Shown: positions 48,467 to 55,888 of the stretch, piece by piece
Numbering within the stretch: the first letter of the stretch is position 1
Layout of the letters: every line of letters starts with the position of its first letter
Source: Bacillota bacterium
GTDB taxonomy: Bacteria > Bacillota > Clostridia > Oscillospirales > Oscillospiraceae
Assembly (NCBI GenBank): GCA_023402075.1
Contig: JAEXCS010000040.1
Span: 1 to 64,000, forward strand
Length of the DNA: 64,000 bases
Direction: 5' to 3'
Translations under genes and position numbers: made by a program
The notes under the pieces: model-generated
What the model was told of the DNA's origin: nothing
What the model saw: only the letters and a program-made list of their open reading frames with translations
Database searches by the model: none

Positions 48467-49495
48467 TTGAATTTGCAACTGCTTTCCCGCGCGAAGAGCG
48501 CGGCTGGGCGGCTGATCACGCTTGTCACTGTGACGGCGCTGGTTCTGACCGTCTGTTGGTTCACCGCGGAGCGGGCTTCCGCGCTGTATATCCTCACCGA
48601 CGAGGAGGACGCCACCATTGTTCTGGAGGCGGGCGCCGACGTGGCGGACTTTTCCTCGCAGATGGTGTATATCGGCACAAACGCCGCCGGCTTTGAGCTG
48701 ACGCTGGCTGCCGGCTGGCCTGTGACGGTGCTTTACGACGGTGCGTCCGTTTCCACCACCTCCCGGCAGGAAACCGTTTCCCAGCTTCTTAGTCGGGTTC
48801 ACACCGTTCCCGGCCCGCTGGAGATGGTGGCTGTGGATCTGAAGGATGCGGGGCTGGTGCTGACGGTGTCCTCCGAACTGACCCACTATGAGCGTGTGGC
48901 AGAGGATGCTTCGTACCAGACGGTGGAGGTGAAGGATTCCACGCTGGCTGCCGGAACCCGAAAAGTGGTTCAGTCCGGCGCAGACGGAATCCGCACTGCG
49001 GTGTATGAGGTGACGTATTCCGGCGGTGAGCGGGTTTCCCGCCAGCTGGTGTCGGAAGAGTCCACTGCCGTGGACGAGGTGGTTCACGTGGGCGTGGCTT
49101 CCGCTGACGGAGGGCTTGGCAACGCCGACCCGATGGTGAATGTGGAGAAAAACGCCGATGGAAGCGGTACACTGACGTTTGCTTCCGGCGCCGTTTCCAG
49201 CTTTTCCGCCGTGAAATCCATGACCGCAACGGCCTATACCAGCGGTTACGGCGGGGCAGACACCTGCACCGCCACCGGCACCTTTGTCCGGGTGGGCGTG
49301 GTGGCCGTTGACCGGAAGGTGATCCCCCTGGGAACGCGGCTGTATATTGTTACCGCTGACGGCAAGGTGAACTACGGCTTGGCCGTGGCTGAGGATACGG
49401 GCGTTCGCGGAAACACTGTGGATCTGTATTTCGACACCTATCAGCAGTGCATTGAGTTTGGCCGCCGCGCAGCCACGGTATACGTGCTGGACTGA
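48467..49495 (+). CDS. Wall-associated G5/3D-domain protein (YabE/RpfB-like)
   Basis: 342 aa. One N-terminal membrane or signal helix (about 14-38). Then a DUF348-like ubiquitin-type repeat (about 60-125: GWPVTVLYDGASVSTTSRQETVSQLL), a G5 domain (about 128-212) and a C-terminal 3D domain (about 250-342). The three aspartates that name 3D are in VAVDRKVIPLGTRLYI, AVAEDTGVRG and VDLYFDT. 3D is the MltA-like catalytic barrel, so lytic transglycosylase or related peptidoglycan cleavage is likely. The start is TTG at 48467, about 9 bases after AGGAGG. Confidence 0.88.
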   Translation: MNLQLLSRAKSAAGRLITLVTVTALVLTVCWFTAERASALYILTDEEDATIVLEAGADVADFSSQMVYIGTNAAGFELTLAAGWPVTVLYDGASVSTTSRQETVSQLLSRVHTVPGPLEMVAVDLKDAGLVLTVSSELTHYERVAEDASYQTVEVKDSTLAAGTRKVVQSGADGIRTAVYEVTYSGGERVSRQLVSEESTAVDEVVHVGVASADGGLGNADPMVNVEKNADGSGTLTFASGAVSSFSAVKSMTATAYTSGYGGADTCTATGTFVRVGVVAVDRKVIPLGTRLYIVTADGKVNYGLAVAEDTGVRGNTVDLYFDTYQQCIEFGRRAATVYVLD

Positions 49496-49518
49496 TAACG
49501 GCACTTCAAAAGAATAAC

Positions 49519-49560
49519 AGCGCCCGTTTCGCCTTAGTTTGGCGGGGCGGGCGCTTTCTT
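49519..49560 (+). terminator. Terminator of the 3D-domain gene
   Basis: AGCGCCCGTTTCGCC and GGCGGGGCGGGCGCT form a long imperfect stem, then TTCTT. Confidence 0.8.
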
Positions 49561-49877
49561 CGGCAAATACCGACAGAAGTTTCCATTTTTTTTGGACAAA
49601 GACTTTTAAAAAACAAAAAGGCATGTTATAATGTCTCAGAAACAGACGCAATAGGGAGATTTATGCGCTTTTATAGTCCTTTCCCGGGTGGATGGGAACA
49701 GGCTGTGCCGCGTTGGTGCACAGGTCTGGCTAGTCTCGGGGCGGGGAAGAAAGCGCGGACGCGGACGGTCTTGGGAAGGCATGCGCGGTGATCTTCAAAG
49801 ACGGATTGATATGATGTGTAAACTCCCGGAGCGGCGGGCCTTTTAGTGGGGGCGTGCCGCGAGGGAAGGAGGGCCGG
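49561..49877 (+). other. Long upstream region of the deacetylase gene, possible structured leader
   Basis: TATAAT at 49627-49632 is a good -10 box, with a weak -35 (TTTTAA, 17 bp upstream). Downstream, about 240 nt precede the gene. This stretch can form TTCCC-N8-GGGAA (49681-49698) and CTGTGC-N9-GCACAG (49703-49723), plus a small CCCG-N6-CGGG hairpin followed by CCTTTT near 49823-49842. No known riboswitch consensus is recognised, and there is no supported ORF. Confidence 0.4.
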
Positions 49878-51224
49878 ATGAAGCAATTGGCACAGGGAGC
49901 CTTTGCCGACAACGATTTGGCGGAGGAGCAGTCCCACGGCAAAACGCTGAAATTTCCCGGAGAGATGAGCGTGGCGGAGCAAGCGGAAGACGCGGTGGAG
50001 CTTGCTTTGAATGAGGAAAACTCTTTGGAAGCGGCGGCGGACGGATTGGCGGCGGATATCACCCCACAGGATCAGCCCCGGAGCTCTGGCGAGGAAGAGA
50101 ATTTTGAAGCAGAGAATTTGACGGATGCAGAAAATGCGCCCGCAGCGGACGAGTCTGACGACGAAGGACAGGCGGATGAGCAAGGCGATGCGCTACGGGG
50201 GGAAGCTGAGCTTCCTCTGGCAGGGCAAACAGATGCGGAAGGGGCTTTGACCGAGACGGAGCCGTATTTCGGCAGCATCAAATTTTTTAAAAATATGATT
50301 TTAGCGGCGGTGATCGTTGCTATCGCAATTCCTTCCGTGCTGGCGGCTTCCTTCTGGAAGAATGGGCAGACGGAGCTTGCGGAGGCAGAAAGTCAGAAGG
50401 CGGCCCTCAGCGCCTCGCTGACGGAGCTTCAGACCCAATACGATCAAATGGCGGAGGAAAAGCTGAAGCAGGAGCGCATCTGGGCCGGCTCTGTGGCGGA
50501 TCAGGTGGTGAAGGCAGACCCGCTGTACTATCAGGAGCTGTACCCCGACTTTTACGTGACCGAGCCACTTGGCCCGGCGGTGCAGGACGACGGGACGATG
50601 TACTTGACCTTTGACGACGGGCCTTCTTCCAACACACCGCTGCTGCTGACGGTTCTGCGCAACAAAGACGTGAAAGCCACGTTTTTTGTAGTGGGCGGCG
50701 GCTCGGAGAAGCAGCGCCAGTGGATGCGGGACATTGTAAGTGAAGGGCATACCCTTGGGATGCACAGCTACACCCATAAGTATCATGAAATTTACGCGTC
50801 GGTAGAGGCGTTTTTGGACGACTACTATAAGCAGTATACCGCCATTAAAGAGGCAACCGGACAGGCACCCACCATTTTCCGTTTTCCCGGCGGCAGCGTG
50901 AATGCCTATAATTACCCGGTGTACCGGGAAATCGTGGCGGAGATGCTGCGCAGGGGGTTTGTGTTCTATGACTGGAATCTGTCCAGTGGAGACGCGTCCT
51001 CTAATTACATAACTCCAAAGAAAATTACCTCTAATATCCTAGACAATGCCCCCGCGTTTTCCCGGGGAATTATTCTGATGCATGACGCACCCAGCAAAGA
51101 CAGTACAGTGGAATCCCTTGCCGGGGTGATTGACGGGCTGCGGGAGCAGGGCTTTACGCTTGCGCCGCTCACCCGGGAGGTGCGCCCGGTGCTGTTCAAT
51201 TACACCGACTATCAGCCCAACTGA
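49878..51224 (+). CDS. Membrane-anchored polysaccharide deacetylase (NodB domain)
   Basis: 448 aa. An acidic, Glu/Ala-rich cytosolic N-terminus (about 1-130), one membrane helix (about 137-160), a coiled coil (about 163-200) and a NodB domain outside (about 230-430). NodB motif 1 is TFDDGP (from about 244), motif 2 HSYTH (from about 295), motif 3 RFPGGS, motif 4 around DWNLSSGD and motif 5 ILMHD, so the active site is complete. It most likely removes acetyl groups from peptidoglycan GlcNAc or MurNAc. The long acidic cytosolic tail is unusual for the family. The ATG at 49878 follows AAGGAGGG; the frame from 49854 runs through that site. Confidence 0.9.
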   Translation: MKQLAQGAFADNDLAEEQSHGKTLKFPGEMSVAEQAEDAVELALNEENSLEAAADGLAADITPQDQPRSSGEEENFEAENLTDAENAPAADESDDEGQADEQGDALRGEAELPLAGQTDAEGALTETEPYFGSIKFFKNMILAAVIVAIAIPSVLAASFWKNGQTELAEAESQKAALSASLTELQTQYDQMAEEKLKQERIWAGSVADQVVKADPLYYQELYPDFYVTEPLGPAVQDDGTMYLTFDDGPSSNTPLLLTVLRNKDVKATFFVVGGGSEKQRQWMRDIVSEGHTLGMHSYTHKYHEIYASVEAFLDDYYKQYTAIKEATGQAPTIFRFPGGSVNAYNYPVYREIVAEMLRRGFVFYDWNLSSGDASSNYITPKKITSNILDNAPAFSRGIILMHDAPSKDSTVESLAGVIDGLREQGFTLAPLTREVRPVLFNYTDYQPN

Positions 51225-51318
51225 CGGAACTTGCGCGCATGAAAGGTGACAAACGCTGAATGGTACAGCGAAAAAAGCCTTTGGCCAGGGCAGCGCCAGA
51301 GCAGAGAAAGGAATTTGA

Positions 51319-52044
51319 ATGCAGATGAAAAAGGATAATTTCAGCAAGGCCATGAACGAAATGTTTGGAGTTGGCGGAGACGGCAGAGCCGAGACTCCCG
51401 CCGCAGAGCCGGTGATGGCCGCCCCGTCGGAGCCTTATGTGTCCGATGAAATGTTTGCCCCGGCGGAGATATCCGCGCCCGAGAGCGGCTTTGCCGCCCC
51501 GCCCGCGCCGGAGCCGATTGTACCTCCGGAAACATCCGTGCCGGATCCCTTTGCCGCCGCAGTGCCCTACACGCCGGAGCCTTCTTACACTACTACCAGA
51601 GCAATGCCTACTTCCGCGCCTGTCCAGAAGACGATTCTGGCGGCGGGAACCACATTTGTGGGAAACATGACTGCCCAAGGCGATGTGGATATGGACTGCG
51701 AGTTTCAGGGCGATATCCGTGCCAATGGAACCGTAACCATCCGCACCAAGCTGGCCGGCGATTTGAGCGCGCGGGTGGCGGAGCTGGTTTCCTGCGAGGT
51801 GCAGGGCGATGTGCACGCTGATGAAAGCGTTCGGATTGACAGCAATTCCAAAGTCATTGGCAACATTACCGGCAAAGACTTGAACTGCTCAGGAAGCATT
51901 CAGGGCAACGTGCAGGTCAGCGGCCATGTGCAGGTCAGCGGCAGCGCCTATATTGAGGGCGATTTGGAAGCCGCCAGCATTTCCATTGAAAACGGTGCGG
52001 GCATCAGCGGACAGATGCAGGTTTTGCCCCGCAGAGTTCAATAA
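51319..52044 (+). CDS. Bactofilin family polymer-forming protein
   Basis: 241 aa. The C-terminal bactofilin beta-helix (about 104-235) is built of repeats such as GTTFVGNMTAQGDVDMDCEFQGDI, GTVTIRTKLAGDL and GSIQGNVQVSGHVQVSGSAYIEGDL. The N-terminal 100 residues are disordered, Pro/Ala/Glu-rich, with FSKAMNEMFGVGG at the start, which may be a membrane or partner-binding motif. Bactofilins make nucleotide-free cytoskeletal filaments that position wall enzymes. It follows the deacetylase gene by 94 bp without a clear terminator, so a shared transcript is likely. AAAGGA precedes the ATG. Confidence 0.88.
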   Translation: MQMKKDNFSKAMNEMFGVGGDGRAETPAAEPVMAAPSEPYVSDEMFAPAEISAPESGFAAPPAPEPIVPPETSVPDPFAAAVPYTPEPSYTTTRAMPTSAPVQKTILAAGTTFVGNMTAQGDVDMDCEFQGDIRANGTVTIRTKLAGDLSARVAELVSCEVQGDVHADESVRIDSNSKVIGNITGKDLNCSGSIQGNVQVSGHVQVSGSAYIEGDLEAASISIENGAGISGQMQVLPRRVQ

Positions 52045-52079
52045 CCGATATAAAAAAGCCGCGGTCTGACGGCGTGGAC

Positions 52080-52110
52080 AAAGGAACCGCCTTTGGCGGT
52101 TCCTTTGCGT
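52080..52110 (+). terminator. Terminator after the bactofilin gene
   Basis: AAAGGAACCGCC-TTT-GGCGGTTCCTTT, followed by GCGTTC (poor T tract). Confidence 0.75.
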
Positions 52111-52252
52111 TCTTGCGGACGGATAGGATGTTATAGCGGGGACACGCCGGGAACAAAATACTTACGCATAGTTTGCCGCGGTGGCGGCAAACTTTTTGCA
52201 AGACTCCTCAGGAGAGGTTGCGGGCTGCGCCCCGCGGAAAGGCGGAAAACTT

Positions 52253-53101
52253 TTGAATCTTTGTGACCTGAACGATCTGCGGGACCTGCTGGGACGGCAC
52301 GGCTTCCGTTTCTCAAAATCCATGGGCCAGAATTTCCTGATTGACCCTGACGTTCCACGGGAGATTGCGGATTCATCCGGCGCGTCGCCGGAGTGGGGGG
52401 TTCTGGAGATTGGCCCCGGTGTAGGGCCGCTGACGGTGGAGCTGGCCCGAAGAGCGGGGAAAGTGTTGACGGTGGAGTTGGACCGATCGCTTTTGCCGGT
52501 GCTAAAAGAGACGCTGGCTCCCTATCCCAATGCTGAGGTCGTCTCCGGCGATGTGATGAAGTTGGATATGGTCGCGTTGCTTCGGGAAAAGTTCGGTGAA
52601 TTGCCGGTGATGGCCTGCGCCAACCTGCCCTATAACATCACTACGCCGGTGTTGACAAAATTTGTGGAGACAAAGGAAATCCGCCAGTTCACCGTGATGA
52701 TTCAGCGGGAGGTGGCCAAAAGAATCTGTGCCCCCCCGGGGGACAGGGAGGGAAGCGCCTTCTCCCTCTTTTTGCAGTACTATATGAAGCCGGAGTATCT
52801 CTTTTCCGTAGAGCCGGACAAGTTTTATCCCGCGCCAAAGGTGACTTCCGCCGTGGTGCGCTGCGTCCGGAGGGAAAAGCCCCCGGTGGAGACAGAGAAC
52901 GAGGCGTTGCTGCTGCGCCTGATGCGGGGAGCTTTTGCCCTGCGGCGAAAAACGCTGGCCAACAGTCTGGCCTCCGCGCTGGGACGGCCCAAGGATGAGC
53001 TGTTGGAGGCCATCCGTGGAGCCGGACTTTCTGAAACCGTGCGGGGAGAGCAGTTGACGTTTCAGGATTTTGCTGCTCTTTGTGCGCAGTTGAAAGACTG
53101 A
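52253..53101 (+). CDS. rsmA: 16S rRNA dimethyladenosine transferase
   Basis: 282 aa. N-terminal LGRHGFRFSKSMGQNFLIDP, SAM motif LEIGPGVGPLTVELA, acidic VELDR, motif IV NLPYNITTPVLTKF and FTVMIQREVAKRI, and C-terminal YPAPKVTSAVVR and ALRRKTLANSL. It dimethylates A1518 and A1519 in helix 45 of 16S rRNA. The start is TTG at 52253 (NLCDLNDLRDLL), which matches the family N-terminus and follows AAAGGCGG. The ATG at 52181 adds 24 unrelated residues. Confidence 0.95.
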   Translation: MNLCDLNDLRDLLGRHGFRFSKSMGQNFLIDPDVPREIADSSGASPEWGVLEIGPGVGPLTVELARRAGKVLTVELDRSLLPVLKETLAPYPNAEVVSGDVMKLDMVALLREKFGELPVMACANLPYNITTPVLTKFVETKEIRQFTVMIQREVAKRICAPPGDREGSAFSLFLQYYMKPEYLFSVEPDKFYPAPKVTSAVVRCVRREKPPVETENEALLLRLMRGAFALRRKTLANSLASALGRPKDELLEAIRGAGLSETVRGEQLTFQDFAALCAQLKD

Positions 53102-53263
53102 CGGGCACTGTTTTGCCGTTGCGGTGAAGCGTCTGTACCCCTCATTGCTTTCGAGCGCCTTGGAGGTTTGCGTTTCAGCCCGATAGGCCGAGGATATACG
53201 CGGTTTGCACCGGGGCGTTCCGTAGATTGCCTAAATGAGATTGGCACATACTGTAAAAACAAC

Positions 53264-53301
53264 GTCCCCGGCGGAAACCTTTCCGCCGGGGACATTTTCT
53301 T
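53264..53301. terminator. Bidirectional terminator
   Basis: GTCCCCGGCGGAA-ACCT-TTCCGCCGGGGAC with T-rich flanks on both strands. It serves rsmA and the convergent gene at 53346. Confidence 0.9.
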
Positions 53302-53345
53302 AAAGAGTACGGAGGAAGCGCGGGGAAGGACGAACAAAGCTGCAG

Positions 53346-53783
53346 TCAGTCCCGCTGGGGGAATTTTTTGCACAGGCCGTCAAGCTCTGCGATCAGAGCA
53401 CTTAGTTCCGTCTCGGTCATCACGCAGTCCACATCGGCGCAGTCAATGTCCTCCATCGTGTTTTGAAGGACAAAAGAGGCGTTTACAATATAGCGCCCCT
53501 CATCATCCCTGTACGCCGCAAAGAGAAAGACCGGCTCGATAAATTCGCTGTCCCACCGGTCACGGATGCCGGAGCGCAAAACCTTCAGCCCGGCGGTCAG
53601 CTCCAGCAGCTCGCTGGTGGATAAGCAACTGCTGGATTCCCGGATGACACGTCCATCGTCATGGGTGTATGTGGCCCGCAGAACCAGCCAGTTTCGATCC
53701 TCCGCCGAAGCACCGGCAGAGAGAGAAAATTCATAGCTGAAAATTTCCAGATTCAGGCTGACAGTCTCGTTTTGAAAAAGCAT
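53346..53783 (-). CDS. Hypothetical cytosolic protein
   Basis: 145 aa, acidic, no signal peptide or membrane helix. N-terminal LNLEIFSYEFSLSAGASAEDRNWLVLRATYTHDDGRVI and a middle SSCLSTSELLELTAGLK resemble small immunity-type or WapI-like proteins, but I cannot confirm a family. The start ATG follows GGAGAAAAGA. It lies 19 bp after the aldo/keto reductase stop in the same orientation, so the two are likely co-transcribed and share the terminator at 53264. Confidence 0.7.
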   Translation of the reverse strand: MLFQNETVSLNLEIFSYEFSLSAGASAEDRNWLVLRATYTHDDGRVIRESSSCLSTSELLELTAGLKVLRSGIRDRWDSEFIEPVFLFAAYRDDEGRYIVNASFVLQNTMEDIDCADVDCVMTETELSALIAELDGLCKKFPQRD

Positions 53784-53802
53784 TCTTTTCTCCGTTCTAT
53801 TC

Positions 53803-54837
53803 TTATACGGCGCTGTGGTGCAGCGTGTAAAACTCGTCGTAATCCTTCAGCATGGACTGAAGCAGCGCAGGCGTGTCCAGCTCATAGGGGCAACGGCTTT
53901 TGCAGGCGTTGCAATGAATGCAGTCTTCAATTTGGTGCATTTTGGCGTGCCACTCGTCACTCATGTAGGGCTGATAAGGTGCGCGTCGCAGCAGCATGGC
54001 CATCCGGGCGGCCTGAGGAATATCAATTCCGGCGGCACAGGGCAGGCAATAGCCGCAGCTTCGGCAAAAGTTGTGGGCAAGCTCCTTGCGGTCTTTATCA
54101 ATGACTGCCTGAAGCTCCGGGGTCATCTTCTGCCGCTTTTCCGTCAGTTCCAGCCACTGGTCCAATTCCCATTCGTGCTGAATCCCCCAGATGGGAACCA
54201 CGTTGTCATAGCCCTGCATAAACGCAAAGCAGGCCGCCGCGTTGTTCAGCATTCCACCGGAAAGGCCCTTCATGGCAATAAAGCCCATATCCGCTGATTT
54301 GCAGCGGGCTGTAAGGTCTATATCCTTGTCGGAAGACAAATAGCAGAAGGGGAACTGCATCGTCTCAAAATTCCCGGAATCCACGGCGGCAAGGGCCACG
54401 TTCAGACGATGATTCGTAATGCCGATGTGGCGGACATAGCCCTTTTGCTTTGCCTCCAGCGCAGCGGCAAAGGGGCTGTCAGGGTCGTTGATATCCGGAA
54501 GCTGCGCGGGATTGTGAAACTGAAACAGGTCAATATAGTCGGTTTTCAGGCGGCGAAGACTCTCTTCAATATGAGCCTGCACGGTATGCTTGTCCTTACC
54601 GCCGCTTTTGGTAGAGATGATAACTTCATGCCGCACGTCGCCCAGCGCCTCGCCCAGCTTTTCCTCGCTGTCGGTGTAGGAATTGGCGGTGTCAAAATAG
54701 TTGATTCCCGCGTCAAAGGCGCGGCGCAGCAGCGCCGCTGCGTCTGCGTGGCTGACACGCTGAACGGGCAGCGCACCGAAGGCGGTTTTTGTGACCAGCA
54801 GTTCTGTCCTGCCCAGACGGACCTTTTCGATTTCCAT
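53803..54837 (-). CDS. Aldo/keto reductase with C-terminal ferredoxin-type domain
   Basis: 344 aa. The TIM-barrel AKR domain (about 1-265) has the catalytic tetrad pattern: Asp in YFDTANSYT, Tyr in the same motif, Lys in IISTKSGG and His in FQFHNPAQL. The C-terminus has cysteine clusters CRSCGYCLPC (about 270-279) and CIHCNACKSRCPYEL (about 315-329), suggesting one or two [4Fe-4S] centres. Such proteins are common in anaerobes and are thought to be ferredoxin-linked or electron-relay oxidoreductases; the substrate is unknown. AGGAACC precedes the ATG. Confidence 0.92.
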   Translation of the reverse strand: MEIEKVRLGRTELLVTKTAFGALPVQRVSHADAAALLRRAFDAGINYFDTANSYTDSEEKLGEALGDVRHEVIISTKSGGKDKHTVQAHIEESLRRLKTDYIDLFQFHNPAQLPDINDPDSPFAAALEAKQKGYVRHIGITNHRLNVALAAVDSGNFETMQFPFCYLSSDKDIDLTARCKSADMGFIAMKGLSGGMLNNAAACFAFMQGYDNVVPIWGIQHEWELDQWLELTEKRQKMTPELQAVIDKDRKELAHNFCRSCGYCLPCAAGIDIPQAARMAMLLRRAPYQPYMSDEWHAKMHQIEDCIHCNACKSRCPYELDTPALLQSMLKDYDEFYTLHHSAV

Positions 54838-55038
54838 GGATGGTTCCTCCCCGTTTGTGCGATTTAAGAAAGTTCACTGATGTTAAGTTTATTGTAGACC
54901 ATTGGAAGACCGTTTGCAAGTGGCGGAAAAATTTCGGCCCAATTTTTGCCGCCCAAAAACCGTTTTAAACGAATTGTGTCTTATTTTGGCGCATTTTTTC
55001 TAAGATGGAAAAGTGGGCTGAATCACGAAAATACCCGT

Positions 55039-55067
55039 TTGACGGAGAGAGCGGGATGTGCTATGAT
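55039..55067 (+). promoter_or_regulatory. Promoter of the ModE-like gene, implying a leaderless mRNA
   Basis: TTGACG (55039-55044), 17-bp spacer, TATGAT (55062-55067). The start codon at 55074 lies only 7 bases after the -10 box, so transcription should begin at or next to the ATG. Confidence 0.7.
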
Positions 55068-55073
55068 GCAGGC

Positions 55074-55436
55074 ATGAATGAACATTTGAAATTAAAACTG
55101 ACGATCAGGTTATATTCCGATGACGACGAGCGGGGCTTTGGGCCGGGAATCGCCACGCTGCTCCATCGGGTGGAGGAGTACCGGTCCCTGCGGGCGGCTG
55201 CCGCGTCCATGGCCATGGCCTATTCCAAGGCATGGCGTATTGTACGCACGGCGGAGTCTGTTTTCGGCTGCAAAATGCTCAGCAGTGTCACCGGTGGGAA
55301 AAACGGCGGCGGCGCCGTCCTGACGGAGGAAGCCATGGTGCTGCTGGCGGCCTACGATCAGTATTGTGCCGAGGTGCAGGATTTTGCGGCAGAACGGTTC
55401 AAACGCTATTTTGCGTTTGGGCCTAAAGAAACGTGA
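55074..55436 (+). CDS. ModE-type winged-helix regulator (DNA-binding domain only)
   Basis: 120 aa. The whole protein is a LysR-like winged helix of the ModE N-terminal type: KLTIRLYSDDDERGFGPGIATLLHRVEEYRSLRAAAASMAMAYSKAWRIVRTAE (abbreviated) and GGKNGGGAVLTEEA. It has no molybdate-binding TOBE domain. It may respond to molybdate through another protein, or control genes elsewhere. The start at 55074 (MNEHLKLKL) matches the family. An ORF from 55005 would include the promoter and a region unlike the family. No ribosome binding site precedes the ATG, which fits a leaderless transcript. Confidence 0.85.
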   Translation: MNEHLKLKLTIRLYSDDDERGFGPGIATLLHRVEEYRSLRAAAASMAMAYSKAWRIVRTAESVFGCKMLSSVTGGKNGGGAVLTEEAMVLLAAYDQYCAEVQDFAAERFKRYFAFGPKET

Positions 55437-55455
55437 CCCTTTTGCAGGATTTTCT

Positions 55456-55485
55456 GGGCGGGAGCTTTTGCTCCCGCCCGTTTTG
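55456..55485 (+). terminator. Terminator of the ModE-like gene
   Basis: GGGCGGGAGC-TTTT-GCTCCCGCCC followed by GTTTTG. Confidence 0.9.
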
Positions 55486-55493
55486 TAAGTCTG

Positions 55494-55545
55494 TTGACAA
55501 TAGCGATATTCGATGTTATAGTTTGGAATAGCGATATTCGATGTT
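55494..55545 (+). promoter_or_regulatory. Promoter with duplicated operator of the PadR operon
   Basis: TTGACA (55494-55499), 17-bp spacer, TATAGT (55517-55522). The 19-bp sequence AATAGCGATATTCGATGTT occurs twice, at 55499-55517 (the spacer) and 55527-55545, with a 28-bp period. Each copy has the small palindrome CGATATTCG. This is a strong signal of autoregulation by the PadR protein. Confidence 0.85.
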
Positions 55546-55564
55546 TGAAAAGGGAGGCAGGCGG

Positions 55565-55888
55565 ATGGCGCGGGAAAAGTTTCAAACCTTGACAGAGCAG
55601 ATGTTTTATATTCTTCTTTCCCTTCGGGAGGAGCTGTGCGGCGCGGACGTGATGGCCCGGGTGACGGAGCTGACGGACGGACGGGTAATGATCGGACCGG
55701 GGACGCTGTATAACCTTCTGGATAGCTTTTTGAATGCCGAGATGATTGAGGAGACGGCGGCGGCGGGTCGCCGCAGAAGCTATCGAATCACGGCGGCGGG
55801 GGAGCGGGCGCTGCTGGCAGAGGCCAATCGGATGGAAACGCTGCTGGCGGATTTCCGGCGGCATGACATAGAAGGGGGAAGAGCATGA
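55565..55888 (+). CDS. PadR-family transcriptional regulator
   Basis: 107 aa, subfamily with the short C-terminal helix. Helix-turn-helix and wing: EQMFYILLSLREELCGADVMARVTEL, RVMIGPGTLYNLLDSFLNAEMI and RRRSYRITAAGERALLAEANRME. It probably represses its own operon through the duplicated operator. GGGAGG is 7 bases before the ATG at 55565. The downstream DUF2812 gene overlaps by 4 bp (ATGA). PadR-DUF2812 pairs are frequent in Firmicutes and usually respond to membrane-active compounds by inference, without a defined ligand. Confidence 0.92.
   Translation: MAREKFQTLTEQMFYILLSLREELCGADVMARVTELTDGRVMIGPGTLYNLLDSFLNAEMIEETAAAGRRRSYRITAAGERALLAEANRMETLLADFRRHDIEGGRA

Noticed and set aside
50407..50637. 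Short minus-strand ORFs within the deacetylase gene
   Set aside because: They are shadows of the NodB and coiled-coil coding sequence without start signals.
55005..55073. ATG at 55005 as start of the ModE-like gene
   Set aside because: The added residues are unlike the family, no ribosome binding site is present, and the segment contains the predicted promoter.
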